A stretch of 8,811 nt of DNA from Candidatus Margulisiibacteriota bacterium (lineage in GTDB: Bacteria; Margulisbacteria; Termititenacia; Termititenacales; Termititenacaceae): positions 1-8,811 of the forward strand of contig JAISEH010000110.1 in NCBI GenBank assembly GCA_031264205.1, written 5' to 3'. The notes beneath the pieces were generated by a model, which made no database searches, was not told where the DNA came from, and saw nothing but the letters and a program-made list of their open reading frames with translations. The translations under genes were made by a program, and so were the position numbers. Positions 1-6,451 of this stretch are shown in pieces (position 1 is the stretch's first letter; each line of letters starts with the position of its first letter).

Positions 1-1457
1 AGCCGGCCGGCGCGCTGGCGGTCAAAGCGTATTTAAATCCCGGAGAGACGCTGACGCTGCCTTTTGCGCTGGTCTGGGACATTCCTTTTTGTCTGCGCGG
101 CAAAGTGCAGAGATATTACACAAAATATTTCGGCGCGGACGGCGAAAATTCTTTCGCCATGGCGCGGGAAATTTTGGAAAACATGGATAAATACTCCAGC
201 GAGATCACGCGCTGGCATGATTCTGTCGCCAAAAAAGTTCCGCCGCGTCTCCTGCCGGCTATGTTCAATGAATTGTATTATCTGGCCGACGGCGGCAGCA
301 TCTGGGATGCGCGCACAGGCTTGTATTCGTATCTGGAGTGTTACGATTATCTTTTTTATGAAACGCTGGATGTGCGGTTTTTCGGCGCGTTTCCACTGGC
401 CAAATTTTGGCCGGACATCGAAAAAAGGATCATGCAGGAATTTACCAAAACGATTTTTACGGAAGATCCGGTCAAGGTGGATTATCATCTGCAAGCGGCT
501 GTTTCGGAAAAAATCGTGGTCAGCGGCGAGCACAACAAAAAATTTATTCAGCGCGACCTGCGCAAACGCAAAAACGCTTTGCCGCACGATCTTGGCTCGC
601 CGCTCGAAACGCCCTGGGAAAAAATTAACGCCTACACCTGGCAGAACGCCAATCGCTGGAAAGATCTAAATTCCAAATACGTCCTGCAGATTTACCGCGC
701 TTATTATTATCATGGCAAAAAAGATCATGAGTTTTTGGCGGAATGCTGGCCGGGGCTGCTCAAAGCGATCGAGTATCTCTCCGCATTTGACGCGGACAAC
801 GACGGCCTGCCGGAAAACGAGAATTTTCCCGACCAAACTTTTGACAACTGGCTGATGCGGGGCGCCTCCGCGTACTGCGGCATTTTGCGTCTGGCGTCTT
901 TGCAGGCCGGTGTGCAGATCGCGGAAATACTCGGCGAAAAAGAGCAGGCTCAAAAATGGCGGCTGCTGCTTAAAAAAGCCAAAGATTCCTTAAATCGTAA
1001 ACTCTGGAACGGTCATTATTTTAATTTTGATGAGTTTTCCGGCGATGTCATGGCGGCGCAGCTGGCCGGGCAATGGTTTTTGGAGCAGATGCATTTGCCG
1101 GGCGTGCTGGAGCCGGAGCAAATAGACGCCGCGTTGAAATATATTTATCACAGTAATTTTCTCGGTGTGGAGAACGGACGGCACGGCTTGGTCAACGGCC
1201 GCACCGCCAAAGGCCAGCCGGTGAAAATTGCGCAAGGCAATGATGCCTGGACCGGCGTGAATTACGCTTTTGCCGGACATCTGCTCCTGCGTGGCCAAAA
1301 GAAAAAGGCGGAAAAACTGCTGCGGCGCGTCAACGGCCTGCTTTACAAAAAAGGCATGTTATTCCGCACGCCGGAAGGCTGGGACGCCCGCGATAAATTT
1401 GTCTCATCTATGTATATGCGCCCTGGCGTGATCTGGGCGCTGGAAGACTGGTATTGA
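1..1457 (+). CDS. GH116 (GBA2-like) beta-glycosidase, C-terminal catalytic part; 5' end outside window
   Basis: The reading frame is already open at base 3 and runs to TGA at 1455-1457, giving 484 visible residues; the start lies left of the window. The protein follows the non-lysosomal glucosylceramidase (GBA2, GH116) pattern throughout: the end of the N-terminal beta domain (LVWDIPF), then FNELYYLADGG, PHDLG, NAYTWQ, WKDLNSKYVLQIYRAYY, DNDGLPEN, PDQTFDNW, GASAYCG, AGQWF and the closing YMRPGVIWAL. By analogy with characterised GH116 enzymes the nucleophile should be the Glu of YLECYDY (codon 336-338) and the acid/base the Asp of PDQTFDNW (codon 831-833). They are 165 residues apart, close to the spacing I recall for the family. 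It should hydrolyse beta-glycosides (glucosides or similar) with retention; the natural substrate cannot be read from the sequence. The catalytic domain is intact at its C-terminus. Family assignment is confident; substrate is not. Confidence 0.93.
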   Translation, partial: PAGALAVKAYLNPGETLTLPFALVWDIPFCLRGKVQRYYTKYFGADGENSFAMAREILENMDKYSSEITRWHDSVAKKVPPRLLPAMFNELYYLADGGSIWDARTGLYSYLECYDYLFYETLDVRFFGAFPLAKFWPDIEKRIMQEFTKTIFTEDPVKVDYHLQAAVSEKIVVSGEHNKKFIQRDLRKRKNALPHDLGSPLETPWEKINAYTWQNANRWKDLNSKYVLQIYRAYYYHGKKDHEFLAECWPGLLKAIEYLSAFDADNDGLPENENFPDQTFDNWLMRGASAYCGILRLASLQAGVQIAEILGEKEQAQKWRLLLKKAKDSLNRKLWNGHYFNFDEFSGDVMAAQLAGQWFLEQMHLPGVLEPEQIDAALKYIYHSNFLGVENGRHGLVNGRTAKGQPVKIAQGNDAWTGVNYAFAGHLLLRGQKKKAEKLLRRVNGLLYKKGMLFRTPEGWDARDKFVSSMYMRPGVIWALEDWY

Positions 1458-1504
1458 GCAGATTTTTGGCGAGCGCGGCCAAAACATCCAGCGCGGTATT
1501 TTGC

Positions 1505-1588
1505 GCCGCCGGCGGCGGAGATTCACAGACAACCGTTTCTATAGTGCCGAAATATTACACGGTCATATATGTGATGAAAGTGAGTTAG
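1505..1588 (+). pseudogene. 3' remnant of a tail-collar/fibre gene
   Basis: In the frame ending at TAG 1586-1588 the last residues read GGGDSQTTVSIVPKYYTVIY followed by VMKVS. This matches the C-termini of the two longer fibre genes in the window (LPAYYTVIYIIKVV and VPTYFTVIYIIKVA) and the usual P-x-Y-x-T-V-x-Y-I-I-K ending of phage tail-collar proteins. Upstream, the resemblance fades into low-complexity Ala/Gly codons at about 1485-1516, and the GH116 gene ends at 1457, so at most about 40 codons survive with no HxH region, no PDLTDRF signature and no start. It is therefore a truncated third copy. It converges on the next gene with only one base between the two stop codons. Confidence 0.7.
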
Positions 1589-1589
1589 A

Positions 1590-2009
1590 TTACTTCAGCA
1601 ATCGATTTATCTTTTCTTCCGCGAAAGCTCCCTCGTCAAGGATTTTTTTTATTATTTCTTTTCGGTAAAAGTTGAGCATAAAATCAGTAGGATTTTCGCC
1701 TCTTGTTCTGAATTGCATTTCGTATCTGGCAATATCCCGCAGAAGTTCGGCGGCCAGCAATGCTTCCGCAGTGTTTTTATTGACGATCCATTCCAGCGCG
1801 CCAACAACTCTCTCAAAATCAGGCACACTGTCAGCGTAGTGTCGTTCCGAGTCTTTGATTTCTCTAATCAGCCTAGCTTTCTCGACCCGCAGGCTCAGGT
1901 ACTCGCAATATTTTATTTTTTCTGTGTAAATAATCCCGCGCAAGTCGTTAAATATTCTTCTCGGAAAACTGAAAAATCTGGCGGCGATATTTTTTCTGGC
2001 AATGAACAT
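1590..2009 (-). CDS. Hypothetical protein, 139 aa, charged and helical
   Basis: I do not recognise this family. The gene has a strong ribosome binding site (AAGGAG about 6 bases before ATG 2007-2009) and ends at TAA 1590-1592. The product begins with an Arg/Phe-rich stretch (residues 1-25, including RKNIAARFF and FPRRIF), followed by mostly charged, predicted helical sequence with many Arg, Glu and Lys residues (for example RVEKARLIREIKDSERHY and FYRKEIIKKILDEGAFAEEK). There is no convincing signal peptide, membrane segment or cysteine cluster. It lies downstream of tRNA-Glu on the same strand with an 84-base gap and no clear terminator between, so it may be read from the tRNA promoter. It converges on the fibre remnant and could belong to the same accessory region, but this rests on position only. 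Confidence 0.65.
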   Translation of the reverse strand: MFIARKNIAARFFSFPRRIFNDLRGIIYTEKIKYCEYLSLRVEKARLIREIKDSERHYADSVPDFERVVGALEWIVNKNTAEALLAAELLRDIARYEMQFRTRGENPTDFMLNFYRKEIIKKILDEGAFAEEKINRLLK

Positions 2010-2093
2010 AAAAATCTCCTTTATTGAAATTTATCATTCTATCGTCAGCGGCGTAAAATCGTTGCAGATATTTTGGCGATTAAAACACGCGCT

Positions 2094-2168
2094 TGGCAGC
2101 CTCAAGGGGAATCGAACCCCTATTGCGAGATTGAGAATCTCGCGTCCTGACCATTAGACGATGAGGCC
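2094..2168 (-). tRNA. tRNA-Glu (anticodon CTC)
   Basis: On the minus strand the cloverleaf is complete: acceptor GGCCTCA pairing with TGAGGCT (first pair a G-U wobble), D-arm GTCTAATGGTCAGGAC, anticodon stem CGAGA/TCTCG with loop TTCTCAA (anticodon CTC), T-arm AGGGGTTCGATTCCCCT, discriminator G and an encoded CCA at 2094-2096. The 75 nt include CCA. It lies 64 bases downstream of the XRE-like regulator of cassette 1, on the same strand. Confidence 0.96.
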
Positions 2169-2183
2169 GCAACTCAGGAATAT

Positions 2184-2213
2184 ATTTTAGAATATTCTTG
2201 GCTATTTTGCTAA
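2184..2213 (-). promoter_or_regulatory. Candidate promoter of tRNA-Glu
   Basis: On the minus strand a -10-like TAAAAT (2184-2189) lies about 15 bases before the tRNA 5' end. A -35-like TTAGCA (2208-2213) is 18 bases further upstream. The -35 is a weak match, and the A/T-rich sequence with the palindrome AGAATATTCT offers other -10 choices, so this is tentative. Confidence 0.35.
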
Positions 2214-2232
2214 TGGTTGCTTGAGGGCAGAC

Positions 2233-2598
2233 TCAAACGTTTTGCACAAAAGCCTTGAGCGCCGCCAGCACCGCCCGGTGCAGCTGCGGCTCGACTTTTT
2301 TGAGCAGGCTCAAGCCCTGCAGCTCAAAACTTCTCTGCTTAAATGTCTGTCTTGTGCCGGGTGGGTCATTCAGGCTGTTAAACCACCAGTCCAGCGTGAC
2401 GCCGTATTTTTTGCTGAGGCGTAGCAACGTGAGTAGATGTGGCAAACGCTGGCCTTTGAGAAAACGGAAATACTCGCTTTTATCCAAATCCAGCCCGTCT
2501 GCGGTGGCTTCCATGGTTTGCCCGCTTTCTTTTCTGAGCATTACCAGTTTTCCGCTGAATAATTTTTTCAGATCGCTGTCCGAAATTTTGTTATCCAT
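2233..2598 (-). CDS. XRE-like helix-turn-helix regulator of cassette 1
   Basis: A 121-residue putative DNA-binding protein. Residues about 14-72 have the XRE (Cro/CI-like) layout: KLVMLRKESGQTMEATADGL, then the putative recognition helix near residues 39-50 (DKSEYFRFLKGQ), then LPHLLTLLRLSKKYGVTLDW. After a linker rich in Pro, Gln and Thr, a helical C-terminal part (about 92-118) could dimerise. ATG 2596-2598 is preceded by AGAGGTG at good spacing. It is paralogous to the 7319-7702 gene: without gaps 32 of the first 76 residues are identical, and the C-terminal LLKKVEPQL / LLQVFHRLD helices align. It is transcribed away from the fibre gene across 123 bp holding a palindrome over the fibre -35 box, so repression of the fibre gene is the likely role. 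That role is inferred from layout, not shown. Confidence 0.88.
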   Translation of the reverse strand: MDNKISDSDLKKLFSGKLVMLRKESGQTMEATADGLDLDKSEYFRFLKGQRLPHLLTLLRLSKKYGVTLDWWFNSLNDPPGTRQTFKQRSFELQGLSLLKKVEPQLHRAVLAALKAFVQNV

Positions 2599-2619
2599 TT
2601 AACACCTCTTTTTGTATGC

Positions 2620-2632
2620 GTATTGACAATAC
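2620..2632. promoter_or_regulatory. Operator-like perfect palindrome over the fibre promoter, cassette 1
   Basis: GTATTGACAATAC is a perfect 6-1-6 inverted repeat centred on base 2626. It covers the whole -35 box of the fibre promoter (TTGACA 2623-2628), so a dimer bound here would block RNA polymerase. The divergent XRE-like protein is the obvious candidate ligand. Binding is inferred. Confidence 0.65.
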
Positions 2633-2650
2633 TTAACTGTTTGTTATAAT
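2623..2650 (+). promoter_or_regulatory. Strong sigma70-type promoter of the fibre gene, cassette 1
   Basis: A consensus TTGACA (2623-2628) is followed after 16 bases by a consensus TATAAT (2645-2650). Transcription would start near 2657, leaving a leader of about 65 bases before the fibre ATG at 2722. The leader holds a second, weaker operator-like site and a strong ribosome binding site (AGGGGG, 2709-2714). Confidence 0.85.
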
Positions 2651-2688
2651 TATTACAGGTGACAAAAAGACACTAATATTTGTTGGCC

Positions 2689-2699
2689 TATTGTCAGTA
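2689..2699. promoter_or_regulatory. Second, imperfect operator-like site in the fibre leader
   Basis: TATTGTCAGTA repeats the core of the palindrome at 2621-2631 (TATTGACAATA) with two differences and keeps partial dyad symmetry. Its centre is 68 bases from the first, a spacing that could allow cooperative or looping binding. This is suggestive only. Confidence 0.4.
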
Positions 2700-2721
2700 A
2701 ATAAAAACAGGGGGTATTTTT

Positions 2722-3512
2722 ATGGCTATAGCAACAGGCGAGAAAATGTACGCGAGTGACATTCTCGATCTAATTTTTTTCCCGAAAGGCGCGATACTGA
2801 TTTTTAGTTCTACGGCGTGGAGCGCGACCAGCCAGAATTTCAAAACTATTTGGAAAGTCTGCGATACCGCCAATCATCAAGCTGATCCGGATAATGTGCC
2901 GGATCTGACGGATAGGTTTTTGCGCGGCGGGTCGAGTTCTGATTTTACCATCGGCGGTGGCGCGGACAGCCGGAGCGTAACTTTGCAAACAGCCAATTTA
3001 CCCTCGCACAATCATGGAGCGACAGGGCTATCTTTGGGCGGGCTGTCCACAAGCGGACTCTCGATAGCCACGAGCGGAGGACATGGGCATTCAGGCACAG
3101 GCACAACAAACACCGGCAGCGGCGGACATACGCATACTGTTTCCGGCTCGACGGGGTCGGGCGGTGGTCACAAGCATGGAGTTGGGTCAAGAGGCCCCCA
3201 TAATCTTGCGAGGAGCGGTGATGGTATTGGTGCGGAATTTCTTGGCAGCACCCTATATTCTGCTTTTCTACAGACAGCGTAGCGGGTCACACGCATAACA
3301 TCTCATTCTCTACTCCTGACAATGGCGGGACACATTCTCCTGATGTTAATGTAACTATTCCTGAAAGCGGCTCGCATTCACATACGATCAGCGGCAGTAT
3401 TACCGGCGGCAGTATTAGTGGTTCGACAGCCAGCGCCGGTTCCGGCACGGCATTTAGCGTCGCCACACTGCCAGCTTATTATACGGTAATCTATATAATC
3501 AAAGTGGTCTGA
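2722..3512 (+). pseudogene. Tail-collar/HxH fibre-tip protein gene, cassette 1, with a one-base frameshift
   Basis: ATG 2722 has a strong ribosome binding site and opens a frame that stops at TAG 3280-3282 (186 codons). The frame ending at TGA 3510-3512 resumes the same protein, so one base is missing, most likely near 3268-3284; restored, the product would have 263 residues. The first part is tail-collar-like (microcystin-dependent protein type): PKGAILIF, WKVCD, then PDLTDRFLRGG at residues 60-70. A Gly/Ser/Thr-rich needle region follows, with HxH motifs at residues 96-98, 121-123, 136-138 and 150-152 and two more after the shift (GHTHN, SHSHT), then the LPAYYTVIYIIKVV ending. HxH repeats chelate iron in trimeric phage fibre tips such as T4 gp37. 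A THSHT motif present in the other copy reads THSPD here, a further sign of decay. No signal peptide or membrane segment is seen, and no other phage genes are nearby. A sequencing error cannot be excluded. Confidence 0.82.
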
Positions 3513-3521
3513 ATTTTACGC

Positions 3522-5072
3522 TTAAACATTTGACGTCCGCATGGCAAGATTGGCTTTGCGGAGATTTTGGCAATGCAGATTACTGCGGCCCAGCCATTTG
3601 CGCCGCGGATAATCCGTCCGGTAATGCGCGCCGCGGCTTTCTCTGCGCCGCAAGGCTCCGCGCACGCAGAGTTTGGCACAGAGCAGCAAATTATTTTCTT
3701 CCGGCGAACTGTCGGGAAGTTCCTGTAGTTTCTCCCGGGCTTTGGTCAATCCGGCCTGAGCGCGGATAATGCCGGCGTGTTTCCACATAATTTCCTGAAT
3801 GGCCGCGCGAATATTGGCGGAGCTGTTTATTTTGACCCCGTCAATATTTCCGGCGAAAGCTTTTTCGCCGGAGCGATCTTTCAGTGCCGCCGCGGCCGCG
3901 CGCCGGCCAAAAACCAGACCTTCCAGCAACGAATTGCTGGCCAGACGATTGGCGCCGTGCACGCCGGTCGACGCGCATTCACCGCAGGCCAGCAGTCCGC
4001 GGATATTTGTCCGGCCGTAAATATCCGTGGCGATGCCGCCCATAGAATAATGCGCCGCCGGCACGACAGGCACGAGGTCTTTGGCGACATTGATGCGCAG
4101 ATCCTGGCATTGCCGGTAGATCGACGGGAACCGCGCCGGGATGTTTATAGCCGATGTCGTAAAATCTAGCAGCACGTGGTCGGAATTAGTTTTCCGCATT
4201 TCAGCGACGATAGCGCGGGTCACCACGTCGCGCGGCGCCAGCTCGGCGCTGGAGTGATAGTCAGGCATGAAACGACGGCGCAGAACATTGCGCAGCACGG
4301 CTCCCTCGCCGCGCACCGCTTCGGAGATCAAAAACTGGCTTTCATGCGGACGCGGATCGTAAAGCGAGGTCGGATGAAACTGCACAAATTCCATATCGCG
4401 GATTTGCGCTCCGGCGCGGTAAGCCAGCGCGATGCCGTCGCCGCTCAAGCCGGAGAGATTGGTGTTGTATTTAAAGATCTGCACATAGCCGCCGGTCGCC
4501 AGGATAGTCTGACGCGCCAGCACGGCGAATTGCTGGCCGTCTTGTAAAAAAATCCCACCATAGCAGCGGCCACGCTCGACCAATAATTGCAAACATTGTG
4601 CCGGGGAGTAAATTGTCAAATTACCCTGATTATTTTTTTGCAGATATTGCCGCAGGCCGCGCTCGATTTCCGCGCCGGTGGAATCGCCAGCGTGCAGGAT
4701 GCGCCGCCGCGAATGTGCGGCTTCCTGGCCGAGCAGTAATCCACTGTCGTCGCGGTCAAAAAATACGCCCATTTCCAGCATTTCCTTGACGCGCGCCATG
4801 CCTTCATTGACCAAAATTCGCACGGCTTTTTTGCTGCAAAGTCCGGCTCCGGCGTACAGCGTGTCGCGGCAGTGCAAGGCTGGTCGGTCGGTTTTGTCCA
4901 TGACCACGGCGATGCCGCCCTGCGCCAGCTGTGTGCTGCTGATATTCGGCGAGCCTTTGTGCGCCAGCACGACGCGCCCACCCTTGACCGCTGCGATCGC
5001 GGCTGAAAGCCCGGCAATGCCGGCGCCGACGATCAAAATGTCGGTTTGCCGAACGTCTTTTATCCTGTTCAT
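3522..5072 (-). CDS. nadB: L-aspartate oxidase (NAD biosynthesis)
   Basis: A 516-residue flavoprotein of normal NadB length. NadB oxidises L-aspartate to iminoaspartate, which NadA condenses with dihydroxyacetone phosphate to quinolinate; it is cytosolic and FAD-dependent. Visible motifs are the FAD-binding VGAGIAGLSAAI (residues 15-26), SSTQLAQGGIA (45-55), EAAHSRRRILHAGDSTG (117-133), FVQFHPTSL with His233, EAVRGEGA (251-258), APRD with Arg281, AAHYSMGG with His341, and GANRLASNSLLEG with Arg376. These match the substrate and catalytic residues known from E. coli NadB (Glu121, His244, Arg290, His351, Arg386). The C-terminal RRESRGAHYRTDYP is typical, and the final 27 residues are poorly conserved. 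ATG 5070-5072 is only 22 bp from the divergent dehydrogenase gene, and its stop lies 9 bp from the end of fibre copy 1. No nadA or nadC is visible in the window. Confidence 0.95.
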   Translation of the reverse strand: MNRIKDVRQTDILIVGAGIAGLSAAIAAVKGGRVVLAHKGSPNISSTQLAQGGIAVVMDKTDRPALHCRDTLYAGAGLCSKKAVRILVNEGMARVKEMLEMGVFFDRDDSGLLLGQEAAHSRRRILHAGDSTGAEIERGLRQYLQKNNQGNLTIYSPAQCLQLLVERGRCYGGIFLQDGQQFAVLARQTILATGGYVQIFKYNTNLSGLSGDGIALAYRAGAQIRDMEFVQFHPTSLYDPRPHESQFLISEAVRGEGAVLRNVLRRRFMPDYHSSAELAPRDVVTRAIVAEMRKTNSDHVLLDFTTSAINIPARFPSIYRQCQDLRINVAKDLVPVVPAAHYSMGGIATDIYGRTNIRGLLACGECASTGVHGANRLASNSLLEGLVFGRRAAAAALKDRSGEKAFAGNIDGVKINSSANIRAAIQEIMWKHAGIIRAQAGLTKAREKLQELPDSSPEENNLLLCAKLCVRGALRRRESRGAHYRTDYPRRKWLGRSNLHCQNLRKANLAMRTSNV

Positions 5073-5080
5073 GCTTGTTG

Positions 5081-5087
5081 TATCATA
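5081..5087. promoter_or_regulatory. Overlapping divergent -10 elements between nadB and the UDP-glucose dehydrogenase gene
   Basis: The 22-bp gap between the two start codons holds TATCAT on the plus strand (5081-5086) and TATGAT on the minus strand (5082-5087), offset by one base. Each lies 8-9 bases before its ATG, which fits leaderless or very short-leader transcripts; neither gene has a visible Shine-Dalgarno sequence. Matching -35 boxes would lie inside the opposite gene, and I see only weak candidates. Confidence 0.4.
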
Positions 5088-5094
5088 CTATCCT

Positions 5095-6393
5095 ATGAAA
5101 CTTTGCGTAATAGGCACCGGCTATGTCGGGCTGGTCGATGGGACTTGTTTTGCCGAGACGGGCAACACTGTGGTCTGTGTCGACACCAACAAAACAAAAA
5201 TCGACGCGCTGTTGTCCGGCCAGATCCCGATCTACGAACCCGGACTGGAAACGCTGGTCAGGAAAAATGTCGAGAAAAAAAGATTGTCTTTTTCCACTGA
5301 TATTCAGGCCGCTGTGCAGAGCGCGGATATTTGTTTTATCTCGGTGGGTACGCCGTCCGGCGAGGATGGCTCGGCCGATCTGCAATACGTGCTGGCTGCG
5401 GCCAAAACTATCGGCGAAAATCTCAACGGCTACAAAGTGATCGTAGACAAATCCACAGTGCCGGTCGGCACTGCGGACAAGGTAAAAAAAGTAATCGCCG
5501 CGGAAACCAAGCAGGAATTTGACGTGGTGTCCAATCCGGAATTTCTCAAAGAAGGCGCGGCGATCGAGGATTTTCTAAAACCGGACCGCATCGTGATCGG
5601 CACAGACAGCGCTAGAGCGTTCAAGGTCATGGAAACTCTTTACGCGCCGTTTGTGCGGACCGGCGCGCCGATCATCCGCATGTCCACGCGTTCCGCCGAG
5701 ATGACCAAATACGCCGCCAACGCCATGCTGGCCACGCGTATTTCTTTTATGAATGATCTGGCCAATCTTTGCGAGCTGGTAAATGTTGACATTGACATGG
5801 TGCGGCAGGGGCTGGGCTCCGATCCGCGCGTGGGTAAAAGATTTTTGTTCCCGGGTATTGGTTACGGCGGCTCTTGTTTTCCGAAAGACGTCAAAGCATT
5901 GCTCCGCACGGCGCAGGAAAACAATTACACTCTGGAGCTTTTGCGGGCTGTGGAAAATGTCAACGAGAAACAAAAACAGGTTTTGGCCGCAAAAGTAAAA
6001 AAACATTTCGGCAGTCTGTCCGGCCGGAAATTTGCGGTGTGGGGTCTGTCTTTTAAACCGCAAACCGACGACATGCGCGAAGCGCCGGCAAGCGTCATTA
6101 TCGCTGAGTTGCTAAAAAGCGGGGCGCAAGTTAGCGCGCATGATCCCGAAGCGTTGCGCGAGGCGGAAAAAATTTTCGGCACGCGGATAGATTATCAGAC
6201 CGACAATTATGCCGCGCTGGACAAGGCCGACGCGCTGCTGATCCTGACCGAGTGGAGCGAGTACCGCGAGCCGGATTTTGCCAAAATCAAAAGTCTGCTG
6301 AAAAGTCCGGTCATTTTTGACGGGCGTAATATCTACAACCCCGAGCAGATGAAAGAACAGGGTTTTCAGTATTATTCTATCGGGCGGCAATAA
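5095..6393 (+). CDS. UDP-glucose 6-dehydrogenase
   Basis: A 432-residue UDP-glucose/GDP-mannose dehydrogenase family protein that makes UDP-glucuronate from UDP-glucose with two NAD+, a precursor for capsule, exopolysaccharide or lipopolysaccharide sugars. Motifs in order: NAD-binding GTGYVGL (residues 7-13) with VDTNK (29-33), IYEPGLE (46-52), SVGTPSGEDGSADL (83-96), DKSTVPVGT (118-126), NPEFLKEGAAIEDF (147-160), KYAANAMLATRISFMND (205-221), catalytic Cys261 in GYGGSCFPKD (256-265), then WGLSFKPQTDDMREAP (316-331) and TEWSEY (385-390). ATG 5095 is chosen because the protein must begin MKLCVIGTGYVG; the same frame is open further left only as antisense to nadB. UDP-glucose is preferred over GDP-mannose as substrate from the overall Ugd-like motifs, but related UDP-sugar dehydrogenases cannot be excluded. 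The gene is followed after 58 bp by the convergent fibre copy 2. Confidence 0.94.
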   Translation: MKLCVIGTGYVGLVDGTCFAETGNTVVCVDTNKTKIDALLSGQIPIYEPGLETLVRKNVEKKRLSFSTDIQAAVQSADICFISVGTPSGEDGSADLQYVLAAAKTIGENLNGYKVIVDKSTVPVGTADKVKKVIAAETKQEFDVVSNPEFLKEGAAIEDFLKPDRIVIGTDSARAFKVMETLYAPFVRTGAPIIRMSTRSAEMTKYAANAMLATRISFMNDLANLCELVNVDIDMVRQGLGSDPRVGKRFLFPGIGYGGSCFPKDVKALLRTAQENNYTLELLRAVENVNEKQKQVLAAKVKKHFGSLSGRKFAVWGLSFKPQTDDMREAPASVIIAELLKSGAQVSAHDPEALREAEKIFGTRIDYQTDNYAALDKADALLILTEWSEYREPDFAKIKSLLKSPVIFDGRNIYNPEQMKEQGFQYYSIGRQ

Positions 6394-6451
6394 ACTATCC
6401 TAGCGGGCGTACAGTCGATTTGAGCGGCAAAGACATTCGCTCTTAAAATAT

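Larger units (their letters stand above)
2233..3512. repeat. Cassette 1: divergent XRE-like regulator / HxH fibre module (inverted paralogue of 6452-7702)
   Basis: This two-gene unit is repeated in opposite orientation at 6452-7702. The fibre genes are alike at DNA level in two blocks that I counted by hand: 91 of 108 bases over their first 36 codons (2722-2829 against 7187-7079, after removing one T from the latter) and 72 of 83 bases near the 3' end (3324-3406 against 6625-6543). The regulators have diverged more, with about 42% identity over their first 76 residues. Gene order, divergent arrangement and promoter geometry are conserved. No transposase, integrase or terminal repeat is visible. 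Confidence 0.8.

Noticed and set aside
1464..1484. Inverted repeat TTTTGGC-7-GCCAAAA after the GH116 gene, considered as a terminator
   Set aside because: The T run precedes and the A run follows the stem on either strand reading, so there is no U tail after a GC-rich hairpin.
3397..3425. Tandem GGCAGTATTA copies in fibre copy 1, considered as a DNA-level repeat element
   Set aside because: They encode the Gly/Ser/Ile repeats of the needle region and are explained by the protein repeat.
3522..3605. Possible frameshift in the last 27 residues of NadB
   Set aside because: The sequence after RTDYP looks unusual, but other frames do not give a better NadB ending and this tail is poorly conserved in the family.
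4678..5094. Upstream extension of the UDP-glucose dehydrogenase frame by about 139 codons
   Set aside because: This stretch is antisense to conserved nadB sequence, and the family N-terminus begins exactly at MKLCVIGTGYVG from ATG 5095.
6422..6442. Small hairpin GAGCG-11-CGCTC after the dehydrogenase gene, considered as a terminator
   Set aside because: A five-pair stem with a large loop and only two T after it is too weak to call.
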